Assembly: GCA_016185275.1 (NCBI GenBank)
Contig: JACPNX010000018.1
Span: forward strand, 124,001 to 188,000
Direction: 5' to 3'
DNA from: Actinomycetota bacterium
Lineage (GTDB): Bacteria > Actinomycetota > Acidimicrobiia > Acidimicrobiales > Iamiaceae
Length of the DNA stretch: 64,000 nt
This document shows positions 40,212 to 49,376 of this stretch, one piece after another. Every line of letters starts with the position of its first letter. The first letter of the stretch is position 1. A program made the position numbers and the translations under genes. Under the pieces are notes generated by a model. It searched no databases. It was not told where the DNA came from and worked only from the letters and a program-made list of their open reading frames with translations.

Positions 40212-43200
40212 CGGGGATAGCTCTCGACCAGCTCGCGGCGCGCCCGCCCGCGCGGCCGGCGGCCCGGGCGGATGTCGCACGTGGCCACCTTGCTCTCTTG
40301 GATGTGGACGTTCGGGTCCGTGGTCACGCCGAGCAGGTCGTTGGCCGAGTCGCCCGTCGACAGGCCACGGCCGCCCCAGTGGTACGGCAGCCCGACCTGG
40401 TGGACCGTGCGCCCCTGCACGGTCAGCGGGCGGAGTCGATCGGTGACCAGCACGCGCGCTTCGATGGCCGAGCGCGACGTGATGACGGTCGCCCAGTCAC
40501 CGGGCACGAGGCCGCGCTCGGCCGCCAGCTCGGGGCTGACCTCGCAGAACATCTCCGGCTGCAGCTCCGACAGGCGCCCGACGAAGCGGGACATGCCCCC
40601 GGCGGTGTGGTGCTCGGTCAGCCGGTACGTCGTGACCACGTAGGGGTAGGCCGGGTCCTGTTGCGGGTTGGCCGGGTTGCGGGGGTCGCGCAGCTGCTGG
40701 CGCGTGGGGTTGGCGCGGATGCGGTAGAGCGGGTTCGGGAACGGCGACTCGTCGGGTTCGTAGTGCGCGGGGAAGGGCCCGTCCTTCAGTCCCGATGGCG
40801 CGAACAACCAGCCGCGCCCGTCGGCCTGCATGACGAACGGCTCGTCGCCCCGCAGCGCCCATTCCGCCTGAGCATCGTCCGGCGGCTGGTAATCCGGTGG
40901 CATCGATGCCACGAAATCGGGCACGTCGGCACCGGTCCATTTCCCGTCTTCGCCATCCCACCACACCAGCTTCTTGCGCTCCGACCACGGCTTGCCGTCC
41001 GGATCGGCGGAGGCACGGTTGTAGAGGATCCGGCGGTTCGCCGGCCACGCCCACCCCCATTCCGGCGCCACCCACGACTGCTCCCCGCCGGGCTTGCGCC
41101 GGCGCGTCTGGTTGACGTGGTCGGCGCGGCAGCCGCAGTAGATCCAGCAGCCGCACGTCGTGGACCCGTCGTCGGCGAGCTCGGTGTAGGCCGACAGCGG
41201 CTCGCCGTCGGGCCCCCAGCCGTTGATCTCCGCGAGCACCGCGTCGGCGCTCGGGTCCTCCAGCGGGCCCGACGTCGGGTAGTCCCACGCCAGCTTCAGC
41301 ACCGCCTCGTCGCGGGGGCTGTCGGAGCCGGCCAGCTTCTCGCGCACCTTCCGGCCGAGGTGGTACGCGAACCACAGCTCGGACCGCTGGTCGCCCTTGG
41401 GCTCGACGGCCTTGTCGTGCCACTGGAGCAGGCGCTGGGTGTTGGTGAACGAGCCGTCCTTCTCGGTGTGGGCCGCGGCCGGCAGGAAGAACACCTCGGT
41501 GCCGATCTCCTCGGTGCGCAGCTCGCCGTCGTGGATCTCGGGGCTGTCGTACCAGAAGCTGGCCGTCTCGATCTCCGAGAAGTCGCGCACGACCAGCCAC
41601 TCCAGCTCGGCCAGCGCCAGGCGTTGCATGCGCGAGTTGCCCGAGCCGACGGCGGGGTTCTCGCCGAGCACGAAGAAGCCCGTCACCTCGTGGCGCAGCA
41701 TGCCCAGGGTGGTCTGGTAGGTGGAGTGGTCGCCGTCGATGTGGGGCAGCCAGCCGAAGCCGAAGTCGTTCTCGGCCGTGGCGTGCTCGCCCCAGTAGGC
41801 CTTCAGCAGGCTGACCACGTAGGCCCGCATGTGGCCCCAGAACCCGGCCGCGGCGGCGTCGGCCGCGCACAGCTCGTCGACGCTGTTCTGGCCGGCGGCC
41901 GGCATCGGGATGTAGCCGGGGAGGATGTTGTAGAGCGTCGGTATGTCGGTGGAGCCCTGGATCGACGCGTGGCCCCGCAGCGCCATGATGCCGCCGCCGG
42001 GCCGGCCGATGTTGCCCAGCAGCAGCTGGATGATCGCCGCGGTGCGGATGTACTGCACGCCCACGCTGTGCTGCGTCCAGCCGACGGCGTAGCAGAAGGC
42101 CCCCGTGCGCTCCCGACCGCTGTTGTCGCACAGCGCCTCGCACACCCGCAGGAACTGGTCGCGGGGCACGCCGCACACCTCTTCGACCAGTTCGGGCGTG
42201 TAGCGGCTGAAGTGCTTCTTGAGGAGCTGGTAGACGCAGCGGGGGTGCTGGAGGGTGGGGTCGGTCTCGGGGGCATCGCTCCGCTCCAGCGTGGCGCCGC
42301 CCGAACCGTGCGTCTCGCCCTGCGCGGCGCCCTCACGCGCCCCTGCTGAGGGCGCTGCGGTCATGCCCGCGTACGACCACGTCGTCACGTCGTAGGAACC
42401 GGTGGCCGCGTCGTAGCCCGAGAACAAGCCGTCGAGGTCCTCGGTGCCGGCGAACTCCTCGCCGACGATCGTCGCGGCGTTCGTGTACCGGACGACGTAC
42501 TCGCGGAAGTCCCGCTCGTTCTCCAGGATGTGGTGGACGATCCCCCCGAGGAAGGCGATGTCGCTGCCGGCGCGGAGAGGGACGTGGATGTCGGCCACCG
42601 CGCTCGTACGCGTGAAGCGGGGATCGACGTGGATCACGGTCGCACCCCGGGCCTTGGCCTCCATGACCCACTGGAACCCGACCGGGTGGCACTCGGCCAT
42701 GTTCGAGCCCTGGATGACGATGACGTCGCTGTTGGCCAGGTCCTGCTGGAACCCGGTGGCGCCGCCTCTACCGAAGGAGGTCCCCAGACCGGGGACCGTG
42801 GAGGAATGTCATATGCGCGCCTGGTTCTCGATCTGCACCGCGCCCCACGAGGTGAACAGCTTCTTGAGGAGGTAGTTCTCCTCGTTGTCGAGCGTGGCTC
42901 CGCCGAGGCTGGCGATGCCCATGCAGCGCCGCAGCGGGTGGCCCTTGTCGTCGTGCTCCTGCCAGCTTCGCCGCCGGGTGTCGATGACGCGGTCCGCGAT
43001 CATGTCCATGGCCCGGTCGAGCGAGAGCTCCTCCCACTCGGTGCCATGGGGCCGGCGGTACTTCACCTTCTGCTCTCGACCGGGACCGGTGACGAGCGCC
43101 TTGGTGGCCGACCCCTTCGGGCACGGGCGGCCGCGCGAGATGGGGCTGGCCGGGTTGCCCTCGACCTGGGTGACCTCGTCGCCGTGGACGTAGACGAGCT

Positions 43201-43384
43201 GCCCGCAGCCCACCGCGCAGTACGGGCAGATCGACTCCACCACGCGATCGGCGGTGGCGGTGCGGGCGGTCAGGTGATGCGTGCGGTCGCTCTCCACGGC
43301 CTGGCGCAGGCCCAGGCGATCGCCGCCTTCGCCGCGCAGCTGGCGCAGCACCGGCCACTCGGCGATCCGCTCACCCATCCCCAT
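40184..43384 (-). CDS. fdhA: selenocysteine-containing formate dehydrogenase, catalytic subunit
   Basis: One 1066-residue molybdopterin enzyme interrupted by an in-frame TGA (42811-42809, codon 192). The N-terminal part has the [4Fe-4S] site CPYCAVGC and GRPCPKG. Around the TGA the reading is NQARI-Sec-HSSTVPGLG, then TSFGRGGATG, aligning with FdnG-type NQARV-Sec-HG. After it come SNMAECHPVGFQW, VDPRFTRTSAVAD and the C-terminal molybdopterin domain. It oxidises formate to CO2. ATG 43384 follows GGAGG; no Tat signal is seen, so the site may face the cytoplasm. Confidence 0.93.
42779..42797 (-). promoter_or_regulatory. bacterial SECIS-like hairpin for fdhA
   Basis: On the minus strand GGTCCCC-GGTCT-GGGGACC forms a perfect seven-base stem with a GGTCT loop. 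It begins 11 bases after the TGA codon, the spacing and the loop sequence known for E. coli fdhF SECIS recognition by SelB. Confidence 0.85.
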
Positions 43385-43440
43385 CGCCGACCTCCGTTGC
43401 CACGTGATCTCGCCTGGAGCCCGCGGCGCCATCGGCGCCC

Positions 43441-43520
43441 GCCGAGCCGCTTGTGCCTACCCGAACCACCGCTGCCTACACCGAACCGCCGCTGCCTACA
43501 CCCAACCACCGGCGCCGACA
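43441..43520 (-). promoter_or_regulatory. tandem 20-base iterons upstream of fdhA
   Basis: On the minus strand TGTAGGCAGCGGTGGTTCGG (43461-43480) is repeated with one change at 43481-43500, and more loosely at 43501-43520 and 43441-43460. The 20-base period is two helical turns, so a protein could bind every copy on one face. The array lies 57-136 bases upstream of the fdhA start and 91-170 upstream of the divergent glycosyltransferase. Confidence 0.7.
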
Positions 43521-43610
43521 CACTGCCCGACCACGCTGCTCGATCGGAGGCGCGAAAACCCGAGTTCCGGTCCGTCCCGAAGCCGGCGATGCGGCTACGT
43601 TGCCGCGTCC

Positions 43611-44693
43611 GTGACGGCGTTGTCACTGCGGCCACGGTGCCGCTCGGTCGGCAGGACCAGCGTCCTGGCATCGTTCGAGGAGTACTTCCACCCGGACCGC
43701 CCGGCACCCCGGGCGCACTACTCGACCGGGCAGATCGCCGCCCACATGCACCGCGTGCTGCAGGGCCGCGGACCGGTCGACTACGTCGGCGAACGCGCTC
43801 ACGGCGGCCTGCGCGCCGACGTCTTCGTCGGACACTTCTGGTCGTTCGCCGAGTACGTGCAACGCAACCGGTTCGGGCGCTCCGTGGCGTTCTACCCGGT
43901 CGCCGATCCGGCCTGGACGAGGGCGGTCCTGACCCCGCTGGCCGCCGAGCTGGGCGTTCCCGTGCCGGAATGGGACCTGCCCCCCGCCGGCTTCGACCAC
44001 GAGGCGACCATGGAGCTGGCCGACCTCGTCGTGCTCGTGGGCAACCGAACGACCCTCGCCACGTTCCCCGCCCGGTGGCGATCCAAGATCCGGCTGCTCA
44101 ACTACGCCCCCGACGAGCGCGTCCACCTGCCTTCGCCCAGGCCGCGACCGCGCGACGACTTCTGCTACGTGGCGACGTGGTGCGACCTGCGCAAGGGCTT
44201 CATGGACGTCCTCGACACCTGGGACCAGGCACCGCTGGGGAACGCCGCCTCGTCGAGCCGGTTGCACGTCATCGGCGGCTTGAAGGCACCGTGGCGGCGA
44301 CTCGTGGAGCGCCGGGGCATCCCGGCGCTCGTCTACCACGGCTTCGTCGACTCCCACACCGCCGCCTTCCGGGCGCTGGTGCGGGCCTGCCGCTTCGCCC
44401 ACATCCCGACGTGGTCCGAGGGCCAGATGGGCACGCTGTTGGAGGTGGCGGCGCAGGGCTGTGTACCGCTCACCACCGCCATCAGCGGCGTGGACGAGGA
44501 GGTGCTGCGCCACTGCCTCGTCGTGAGGCCCCGCGACATCGCCGGACAGCGCGCCGCGCTCGCCGAGGCGCTGTCCTGGCCGCCCGACCAGTACGCCCGG
44601 CGGCGCCGGGCCCTGAGGGCCGCCGTGCGGCGTCACCACAGCTGGGACGCGTTCGAACGAGGCTTCGCGGCCGCGCTCGAGGAGGTCTCGTGA
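43611..44693 (+). CDS. glycosyltransferase family 4-like protein
   Basis: A 360-residue protein from GTG 43611. The central block ADVFVGHFWSF, the NYAPDERVHLPS hinge and the donor-domain signature HIPTWSEGQMGTLLEVAAQGCVPL (with the E of EGQM and the E of LLEVA) follow GT-B glycosyltransferases of the GT4 type. The TACGTT box at 43596-43601 lies nine bases before the start. It overlaps the oxygenase gene by four bases, so the two act in one pathway, possibly cell-surface glycan synthesis. Confidence 0.75.
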   Translation: MTALSLRPRCRSVGRTSVLASFEEYFHPDRPAPRAHYSTGQIAAHMHRVLQGRGPVDYVGERAHGGLRADVFVGHFWSFAEYVQRNRFGRSVAFYPVADPAWTRAVLTPLAAELGVPVPEWDLPPAGFDHEATMELADLVVLVGNRTTLATFPARWRSKIRLLNYAPDERVHLPSPRPRPRDDFCYVATWCDLRKGFMDVLDTWDQAPLGNAASSSRLHVIGGLKAPWRRLVERRGIPALVYHGFVDSHTAAFRALVRACRFAHIPTWSEGQMGTLLEVAAQGCVPLTTAISGVDEEVLRHCLVVRPRDIAGQRAALAEALSWPPDQYARRRRALRAAVRRHHSWDAFERGFAAALEEVS

Positions 44694-45478
44694 CGCGGCA
44701 GGGCCCGGCACGCCGGAACGGCTGGTCGGCGACGGTGCATCGGGCACCGCGGAGGCGCGACGGCGCCGGGCACCTCGTGGTGCCGGAGTTCGTCTCCGAA
44801 CAGTGCTGCGAGAGCCTGCTCACCGCCGTGGAGCGCTGTCGCTCCCGATGTCCGCTGCCCCTCGTGGTCCGCGACGACCCCGGCCGCCCCCTGCGCTACG
44901 TCGTCATCGACGGGGCCGTGGCGGCGCGGGAGCTGCCCGAGCTCGCCCCGCTGGCCGAGCAGGTCAGGAGCGTTGCGGCGGCGACGTTCGATCGGCCCCT
45001 CGTGCCGTTCCCCGACCCCCGGATCGCGGTGAACGTGAACATCACCCCTCCCGGAGGCGAGTACCGCTGGCACTACGACCGGAACCCGGTCACCGGCATC
45101 GTGTACCTCAACGCCGTGGCCGGCGGTGCGATCGAGCTCTGCCCGAGCTACCGGCTGCCCACACTGCCGGGCGCGGCCGGCGAGACGGCCGCCGGCCTGA
45201 CCCTGCGGCGCGCGCTGGACAGCGTGGCGGCGGCGGGGCCGTTGCGGCGCACGCTCGGCCGCCCCCTGAGCGTCGACCCGAGCCCGGGCACGCTCGTCCT
45301 CATGCGAGGGGACCGCTGCCTCCACCGGGTCCAGCCCGTCGCGGGCGACCACGACCGCATCTGCGCCGTCTTCGCGTACGACGACCCCTCCCCCGCCGCT
45401 CGCCGGCGGCCGGCTCTGGACCGCTACCTCTACTCGGGCGAGCGCTGCCAGGCGAGCGACCCCAACTACCGCCACTGA
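44690..45478 (+). CDS. 2-oxoglutarate/Fe(II)-dependent oxygenase-like protein
   Basis: A 262-residue double-stranded beta-helix protein from GTG 44690. The iron triad is His-x-Asp in YRWHYDRNPVTGIVYLN and His in DRCLHRVQPV, with Arg nearby in DHDRICAVFAYDD for 2-oxoglutarate. It resembles prolyl-4-hydroxylase-type enzymes. It is coupled to the glycosyltransferase by GTGA overlap, so a hydroxylation of the glycan, its carrier or a protein partner is a reasonable guess. Confidence 0.8.
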   Translation: MTRQGPARRNGWSATVHRAPRRRDGAGHLVVPEFVSEQCCESLLTAVERCRSRCPLPLVVRDDPGRPLRYVVIDGAVAARELPELAPLAEQVRSVAAATFDRPLVPFPDPRIAVNVNITPPGGEYRWHYDRNPVTGIVYLNAVAGGAIELCPSYRLPTLPGAAGETAAGLTLRRALDSVAAAGPLRRTLGRPLSVDPSPGTLVLMRGDRCLHRVQPVAGDHDRICAVFAYDDPSPAARRRPALDRYLYSGERCQASDPNYRH

Positions 45479-45557
45479 GCCGGCCCGCCGGTGCGCCGCA
45501 GGGCGGGGGGGCCGGCTTCAGGGCGGTGGCGCGGGGGCGGCGTCGCCGCTCGCCTTG

Positions 45558-45591
45558 GCGCCCCTCCGCCGGTCACCCGGCGGAGGGGCGC
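45558..45591. terminator. strong bidirectional terminator
   Basis: A perfect 15-base stem, GCGCCCCTCCGCCGG and its complement, closes a TCAC loop between the convergent oxygenase and CBS-protein genes. Confidence 0.85.
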
Positions 45592-45597
45592 ACGAGC

Positions 45598-46020
45598 TCA
45601 GGGCGCGGCCGAGATGGCCTCGACGAGGTCGCCGACCTTGCCCTCCGGCAGGTGCGTGGCGATGTCGGCCTGGCTCACCATGCCGACCAGCTCGGTGCCG
45701 TCGATGACGGGCAGGCGCCGCACCTTGTGCTCCTTCATGGTGCGCAGCGCCTCCTCGACGGAGTCGTCGGCACCGATGGTCACCACCTCCGGCTGGTCGG
45801 CCACCTGCTCGAGCGTGGTCGACGCCGGGTCCTTCCCGGCCGCCAGAACCTTGACGACGATGTCCCGGTCGGTCACGACGCCGTAGAGCTTGCCGTCGTC
45901 GCGGCACACCGGGATGGCTCCTACGTCGGCCGACGCCAGGCGCTCGGCCGCCTCCTGGACGGTGGCATCCGTCTTCAGGTACTCCACGCCCGGGGTCATG
46001 ATCTCGCGTGCGGTCGTCAT
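45598..46020 (-). CDS. CBS-domain pair protein
   Basis: A 140-residue protein made of two CBS domains: IMTPGVEYLKTDATVQEAAERL with GAIPVCRDDGKLYGVVTDRDIV, then a second with EEALRTMKEHKVRRLPVIDG and LVGMVSQADIA. Stand-alone CBS pairs bind adenine nucleotides and often respond to stress or dormancy. The ATG at 46020 is used. Its neighbours are small stress-type membrane proteins, which suits such a role. Confidence 0.92.
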   Translation of the reverse strand: MTTAREIMTPGVEYLKTDATVQEAAERLASADVGAIPVCRDDGKLYGVVTDRDIVVKVLAAGKDPASTTLEQVADQPEVVTIGADDSVEEALRTMKEHKVRRLPVIDGTELVGMVSQADIATHLPEGKVGDLVEAISAAP

Positions 46021-46096
46021 CGATCTCTGCGATGGTCCGGCGCCGTTCCTTCCCCCGTCGATCCGGACCAATCGCCCCGCCGTCGGCCGAGGCGGT

Positions 46097-46504
46097 TCAA
46101 CCGCTCGGGCCCTCGCCGGACATGGGATCGTCGCCGGTCAGCGGCGGACCCTCCCGGTCGGCGGCGGGTGTGCCCGCGGTGCCCGGGGTGGGCTCGGTCC
46201 AACGTCCGCCGGCAGTCGGGTCGCTCACACCGCCCGGCTGCGGTCCGAGGCCCCCAGCGGGGCCGCCACCGTCGGCTGCGGCGGCGCCACCGGGCGGCGC
46301 GGCAGGCTCGGGCGCGGCCGGCGTGGCGCCGGCTGCGTCGCTGCCTCCGGCCGTCGGCTCGCCGGCTCCTGTGGCCCCTAGCGTCGTGGCCGCTGATGCG
46401 TCTTCGGCACCACCCGGACCGGGGCCTCCGATGCCCGTGCCCTCGCCCGCCCCCCGAGCGGTGCTCGGCGCGGACCCCGGCGGGCCAGCGGTGTCGTCAC
46501 CCAT
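46097..46504 (-). CDS. disordered Gly/Pro/Ala-rich protein
   Basis: A 135-residue low-complexity protein, almost all Gly, Pro, Ala, Thr, Asp and Glu, with no cysteines, no aromatic core and no membrane segment. AGGAGG eight bases before ATG 46504 and a clean stop make expression likely. No function can be proposed. It is divergent from the DUF5709 gene. Confidence 0.5.
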   Translation of the reverse strand: MGDDTAGPPGSAPSTARGAGEGTGIGGPGPGGAEDASAATTLGATGAGEPTAGGSDAAGATPAAPEPAAPPGGAAAADGGGPAGGLGPQPGGVSDPTAGGRWTEPTPGTAGTPAADREGPPLTGDDPMSGEGPSG

Positions 46505-46612
46505 GGTCGGAACCTCCTGCGTCGCTCGTCGCTCCCTACCCCGGCCGCCCGCCGCCGGCGTCCCGGGACGGTCACGGGTTTGCGGTCCGACCGGCCGGGG
46601 AAGGCGGCGACC

Positions 46613-47011
46613 ATGGCAGACGAGCAGGATCAGGCCGAGTCGCTCGACGACGACCGCGTCGCCGGCGCCTACCCGCCCGACCGCCCGCTGGGCGTCGACG
46701 CCTACGGCACCACCGGGTCGGAGGAGCGCTGGGACGAACCGCTGCCGGAGCGGGTCGCCCGCGAAGAACCCGACGAGCTGGCGCGCGCCCTCGACGAGCA
46801 AGGCAGCCTCGTCGCGCCCGACGAGGGAGTGCACGACGACACCGATGCCGAGGCGGTCGCCTACCTCGCCGGCGGTGAGGACGTCGGCGCGCTGGACGCG
46901 GACGACATCGCCACGGGCGACACGACCGTGCGGGACGTCGTGCAGGAGCGCGAGGCAGACGTGCCCGCCGAGGAAGCGGCGGTGCACGTGGTCGGCGACG
47001 AGCCCACCTGA
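46613..47011 (+). CDS. DUF5709 family acidic protein
   Basis: A 132-residue very acidic protein. The block AYPPDRPLGVDAYGTTGSEERWDEPLPERVAREEPD matches DUF5709, a small actinobacterial family with no known activity. The rest is Asp/Glu-rich with short repeats (EAVAYLAGGEDVGALDADD). It is probably cytosolic. It is divergent from the disordered-protein gene and ends just before a strong hairpin. Confidence 0.78.
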   Translation: MADEQDQAESLDDDRVAGAYPPDRPLGVDAYGTTGSEERWDEPLPERVAREEPDELARALDEQGSLVAPDEGVHDDTDAEAVAYLAGGEDVGALDADDIATGDTTVRDVVQEREADVPAEEAAVHVVGDEPT

Positions 47012-47015
47012 GACT

Positions 47016-47047
47016 GGTGTTCCGGCCCGCTCAACGGCCGGAATACC
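47016..47047. terminator. terminator after the DUF5709 gene
   Basis: A 12-base stem with one G-T pair (core TTCCGGCC and GGCCGGAA) and an eight-base loop lies between convergent DUF5709 and DUF4383 genes. Confidence 0.7.
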
Positions 47048-47111
47048 GCCACGCCCGAAGCACGGGCGCGAACGCGCCCGGAGCACCGCGACGCTCTGGT
47101 CGCCGGAGCCG

Positions 47112-47639
47112 TCAGAAGGCCCGACCGGAGCCGAGGCTCGGATCGTCCCGGCGCAGGCGCTGGCCCGCCGCCCCGAGCACGAGCATGCCGAGGCCGAGCA
47201 CCAGGTGCAGCACGTCGTCGGCGGTGTTGAGAGGTACGAAGTTGGCGGACCCGTTGCCGACCGCGAACCCGTAGAACGCCAGCACCAGGTAGATGAAGCC
47301 GCCGATCATCAGGTACATGCGGGCCGCTCCGTGCTTCGCGGCCAACGCCAGACCGGCGACGCCGAACGCGATGTGCACGAGGTTGTGCAGCACCGAGACC
47401 TGGAACAGGCCGAGCAGCTTGGCGAGCGAGTCGTGGCCGGCGAAGGCCATGTCCCCGTAGTTGGTCGTGATCCCGGGGACGAACCCGAGGATCCCGACGA
47501 GGAGGAACACCGCGCCGACGACCATCGCGAAGCGACGAGCGAGCGAGCCGTCGTCGCGCAGGCCTGTGCCGGTGCGAGAGGAGCGCTCGGTGCGAGATGC
47601 ACCGGGCACGCCTTGGGAGTGGGCGGAACCGCTGACCAT
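47112..47639 (-). CDS. DUF4383 family membrane protein
   Basis: A 175-residue protein. After a polar N-terminus come four membrane segments: FAMVVGAVFLLVGILGFVPG, LFQVSVLHNLVHIAFGVAGLAL, MYLMIGGFIYLVLAFYGFAV and VLHLVLGLGMLVLG. Conserved HNLVH and DDVLH match DUF4383, common in actinobacteria and often near stress genes. The ATG at 47639 is used. No activity is known. Confidence 0.85.
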   Translation of the reverse strand: MVSGSAHSQGVPGASRTERSSRTGTGLRDDGSLARRFAMVVGAVFLLVGILGFVPGITTNYGDMAFAGHDSLAKLLGLFQVSVLHNLVHIAFGVAGLALAAKHGAARMYLMIGGFIYLVLAFYGFAVGNGSANFVPLNTADDVLHLVLGLGMLVLGAAGQRLRRDDPSLGSGRAF

Positions 47640-47808
47640 CGAGGCCTCCCGGGCCGTTGGGGGATGCGTGCTGGGGCTGGGGCACTGATCTGACCGCCCG
47701 GTGAGGCACCAAACCGGCCGCCTCGCAACTGAGACGAGGAGCGGCCGAGCCCCGGGGGGTGGCGCGGTCGGCAAGGATGGGCCACGTGTCCGTCAGAAGG
47801 AGCACCCT

Positions 47809-48081
47809 GTGATCGGCTTCATCGTCTTCGGTCTCGTGGTCGGAGCCCTCGCCCGCCTCATCGTCCCGGGCCGCCAGGCCATCGGCCTGTGGCTCACGCT
47901 CCTCGTCGGCGTGATCGGGTCCGTGGTCGGTGGGATCATCGCCAACGCGTTGGGCACCGGGACCATCTTCGAGCTGAACCTGCTCGGCTCCGTGGTGGCG
48001 ATCCTCACCGCGACCGTGCTCGTCGTGCTCGTGGCCCGTGTATCGCACAGCCGCGCCGGCGGCGGTCACCACGCCTTCTGA
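47809..48081 (+). CDS. GlsB/YeaQ/YmgE family stress membrane protein
   Basis: A 90-residue protein from GTG 47809 behind AGAAGGAG. Three hydrophobic segments, including GFIVFGLVVGALARLIVPG and LLVGVIGSVVGGIIANALG, are the glycine-zipper pattern of this family. Members respond to osmotic, acid or envelope stress. It is divergent from the DUF4383 gene. Confidence 0.88.
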   Translation: MIGFIVFGLVVGALARLIVPGRQAIGLWLTLLVGVIGSVVGGIIANALGTGTIFELNLLGSVVAILTATVLVVLVARVSHSRAGGGHHAF

Positions 48082-48159
48082 ACGGCACTCGCAGCGGCGT
48101 GTCGCATGCGCGCCGGCCTCGCCCGTGCCGCGACGCCACCGGCAGGTCGACGAGGTCGC

Positions 48160-48882
48160 TCAGGAGCTGCCGGTCTGGCGGTGCGGGGCGTGGACCGGCT
48201 TCGATTCCGGCGACCCCTGCTGGCGGAACCAGATGGTGAACACGACCAGCGAGGCCACCGCCAGGAACTCCGACTGCCAGTTCTGGAACGACTGGAACCA
48301 GAACTCGCCGCGGGTCAGGAACTGCGGGATGCTCACGGCCTGCCCACCGTGCGCCAGTTGCTGCTGGCTGAAGTCGCGCGCGCCCGTGACCGCATGCATC
48401 CCCCACGAGGCGAAGAACAGCGCGAAGAAGGCGATGCTGAGCGAGTTCTTGTAGAGCACGAGGCTGAACCCGCCTCGGCGCACCGGGCCCGGCGCCTCGG
48501 GGTCGAGCCGGTGCGAACGCGGGTCCTCGTCGACGTCGTCGTCGCCCTCCATCGGTTTCGACTCGCTCGACCCACGCTGGCGGAGCCACACGGTCAGGAG
48601 CACGTAGGCACCCATCTGGAGGAACTCGGACTCCCAGTTCTCGAACGTCGCCTCGCCGAAGTTGGCGGTCGTGAGATAGCGAGGGAAGCTGACCGCCGAC
48701 TGTCGATGGTCCTTCTGGTCGGAGTTGTACGTTCGCCAGCCGGCGAGGCCCTGACCGAACAGGAGGGTGACGAAGAACAGCGTGAACACGGCGATCGCCA
48801 GGGAGTTGTCGCGCAGGAGATCTCGAGCGCTGCGCTCGTTTGACTCGGGGCGGACCTGCGACTCGGCGACGGTCACGGCCAC
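48160..48882 (-). CDS. DUF6766-like duplicated membrane protein
   Basis: A 240-residue protein from GTG 48882 with two similar halves. Each has an N-S-L-x-I-A helix (DNSLAIAVFTLFFVTLLFG and KNSLSIAFFALFFASWGMH), a soluble middle with SFPRYLTT or SIPQFLTRG, an F-x-N-W-x-SEF motif and a second helix followed by R-Q-x-GS-x-ESKP. A charged linker with DDDVDED joins them. The function is unknown. It belongs to the same stress-type neighbourhood as the genes upstream. Confidence 0.7.
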   Translation of the reverse strand: MAVTVAESQVRPESNERSARDLLRDNSLAIAVFTLFFVTLLFGQGLAGWRTYNSDQKDHRQSAVSFPRYLTTANFGEATFENWESEFLQMGAYVLLTVWLRQRGSSESKPMEGDDDVDEDPRSHRLDPEAPGPVRRGGFSLVLYKNSLSIAFFALFFASWGMHAVTGARDFSQQQLAHGGQAVSIPQFLTRGEFWFQSFQNWQSEFLAVASLVVFTIWFRQQGSPESKPVHAPHRQTGSS

Positions 48883-48926
48883 GCCTCTACCCCGCTGGTG
48901 TGAGCGGGCTTCGAACGGCGGCGAGC

Positions 48927-49376
48927 TCAGCGACCGCGCAGCCGGTCGGCCTGGAGCTGCTGGTTGACCTCGACGACGACGAGCACGAGCGCGACAGCGC
49001 TGAGCACCCAGCGCCGAGGCAGGGCGAGGTTCAGCCAACGGTGCGTGACCCGCCCGACGGCGGCGCGCGCGAGGAACAGCACCGCGCCCACGCCGAGCAG
49101 CACGGCGATCGGGTTCCACGACCACGCCGCTCCCACGTTGCCGAGGGCGAGCTGGTAGGTCCCGCGCGTCCCGCCGCAGAAGGGGTCCATGACGCCGAGC
49201 CGGTGCAACGGTCCGTGGATGTCGATCCCCGGCAGCCCGAAGATGCGCAACGCCACGGCGCCGCCGGTGAACAGCAGGGCAACGGAGGTGTAGGACCACA
49301 TCCGGTCGACGTCGTCGACGTGCAGACCGGACCTGCTGCCCGTCGGTGGCGCGACGAACCCGGCCTGGGCCGTCAT
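48927..49376 (-). CDS. DUF2752-like membrane protein
   Basis: A 149-residue protein with three membrane segments. The block MDPFCGGTRGTYQLALGNVGAAWSWNPI (Cys-Gly-x-Thr-Arg and Asn-Pro) is typical of DUF2752, found in many bacteria without assigned activity. ATG 49376 is used. It precedes the DUF6766-like gene on the same strand by 44 bases. Confidence 0.75.
   Translation of the reverse strand: MTAQAGFVAPPTGSRSGLHVDDVDRMWSYTSVALLFTGGAVALRIFGLPGIDIHGPLHRLGVMDPFCGGTRGTYQLALGNVGAAWSWNPIAVLLGVGAVLFLARAAVGRVTHRWLNLALPRRWVLSAVALVLVVVEVNQQLQADRLRGR

Noticed and set aside
42809-43384. Treating the N-terminal fdhA stretch as a separate truncated gene or pseudogene
   Set aside because: The stop is a TGA at the conserved Sec position, the frame continues with conserved sequence, and a SECIS-like hairpin follows at 11 bases.
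40184-43384. Tat signal peptide on FdhA
   Set aside because: There is no twin-arginine plus hydrophobic stretch near either possible start, so export by Tat cannot be supported from the sequence.
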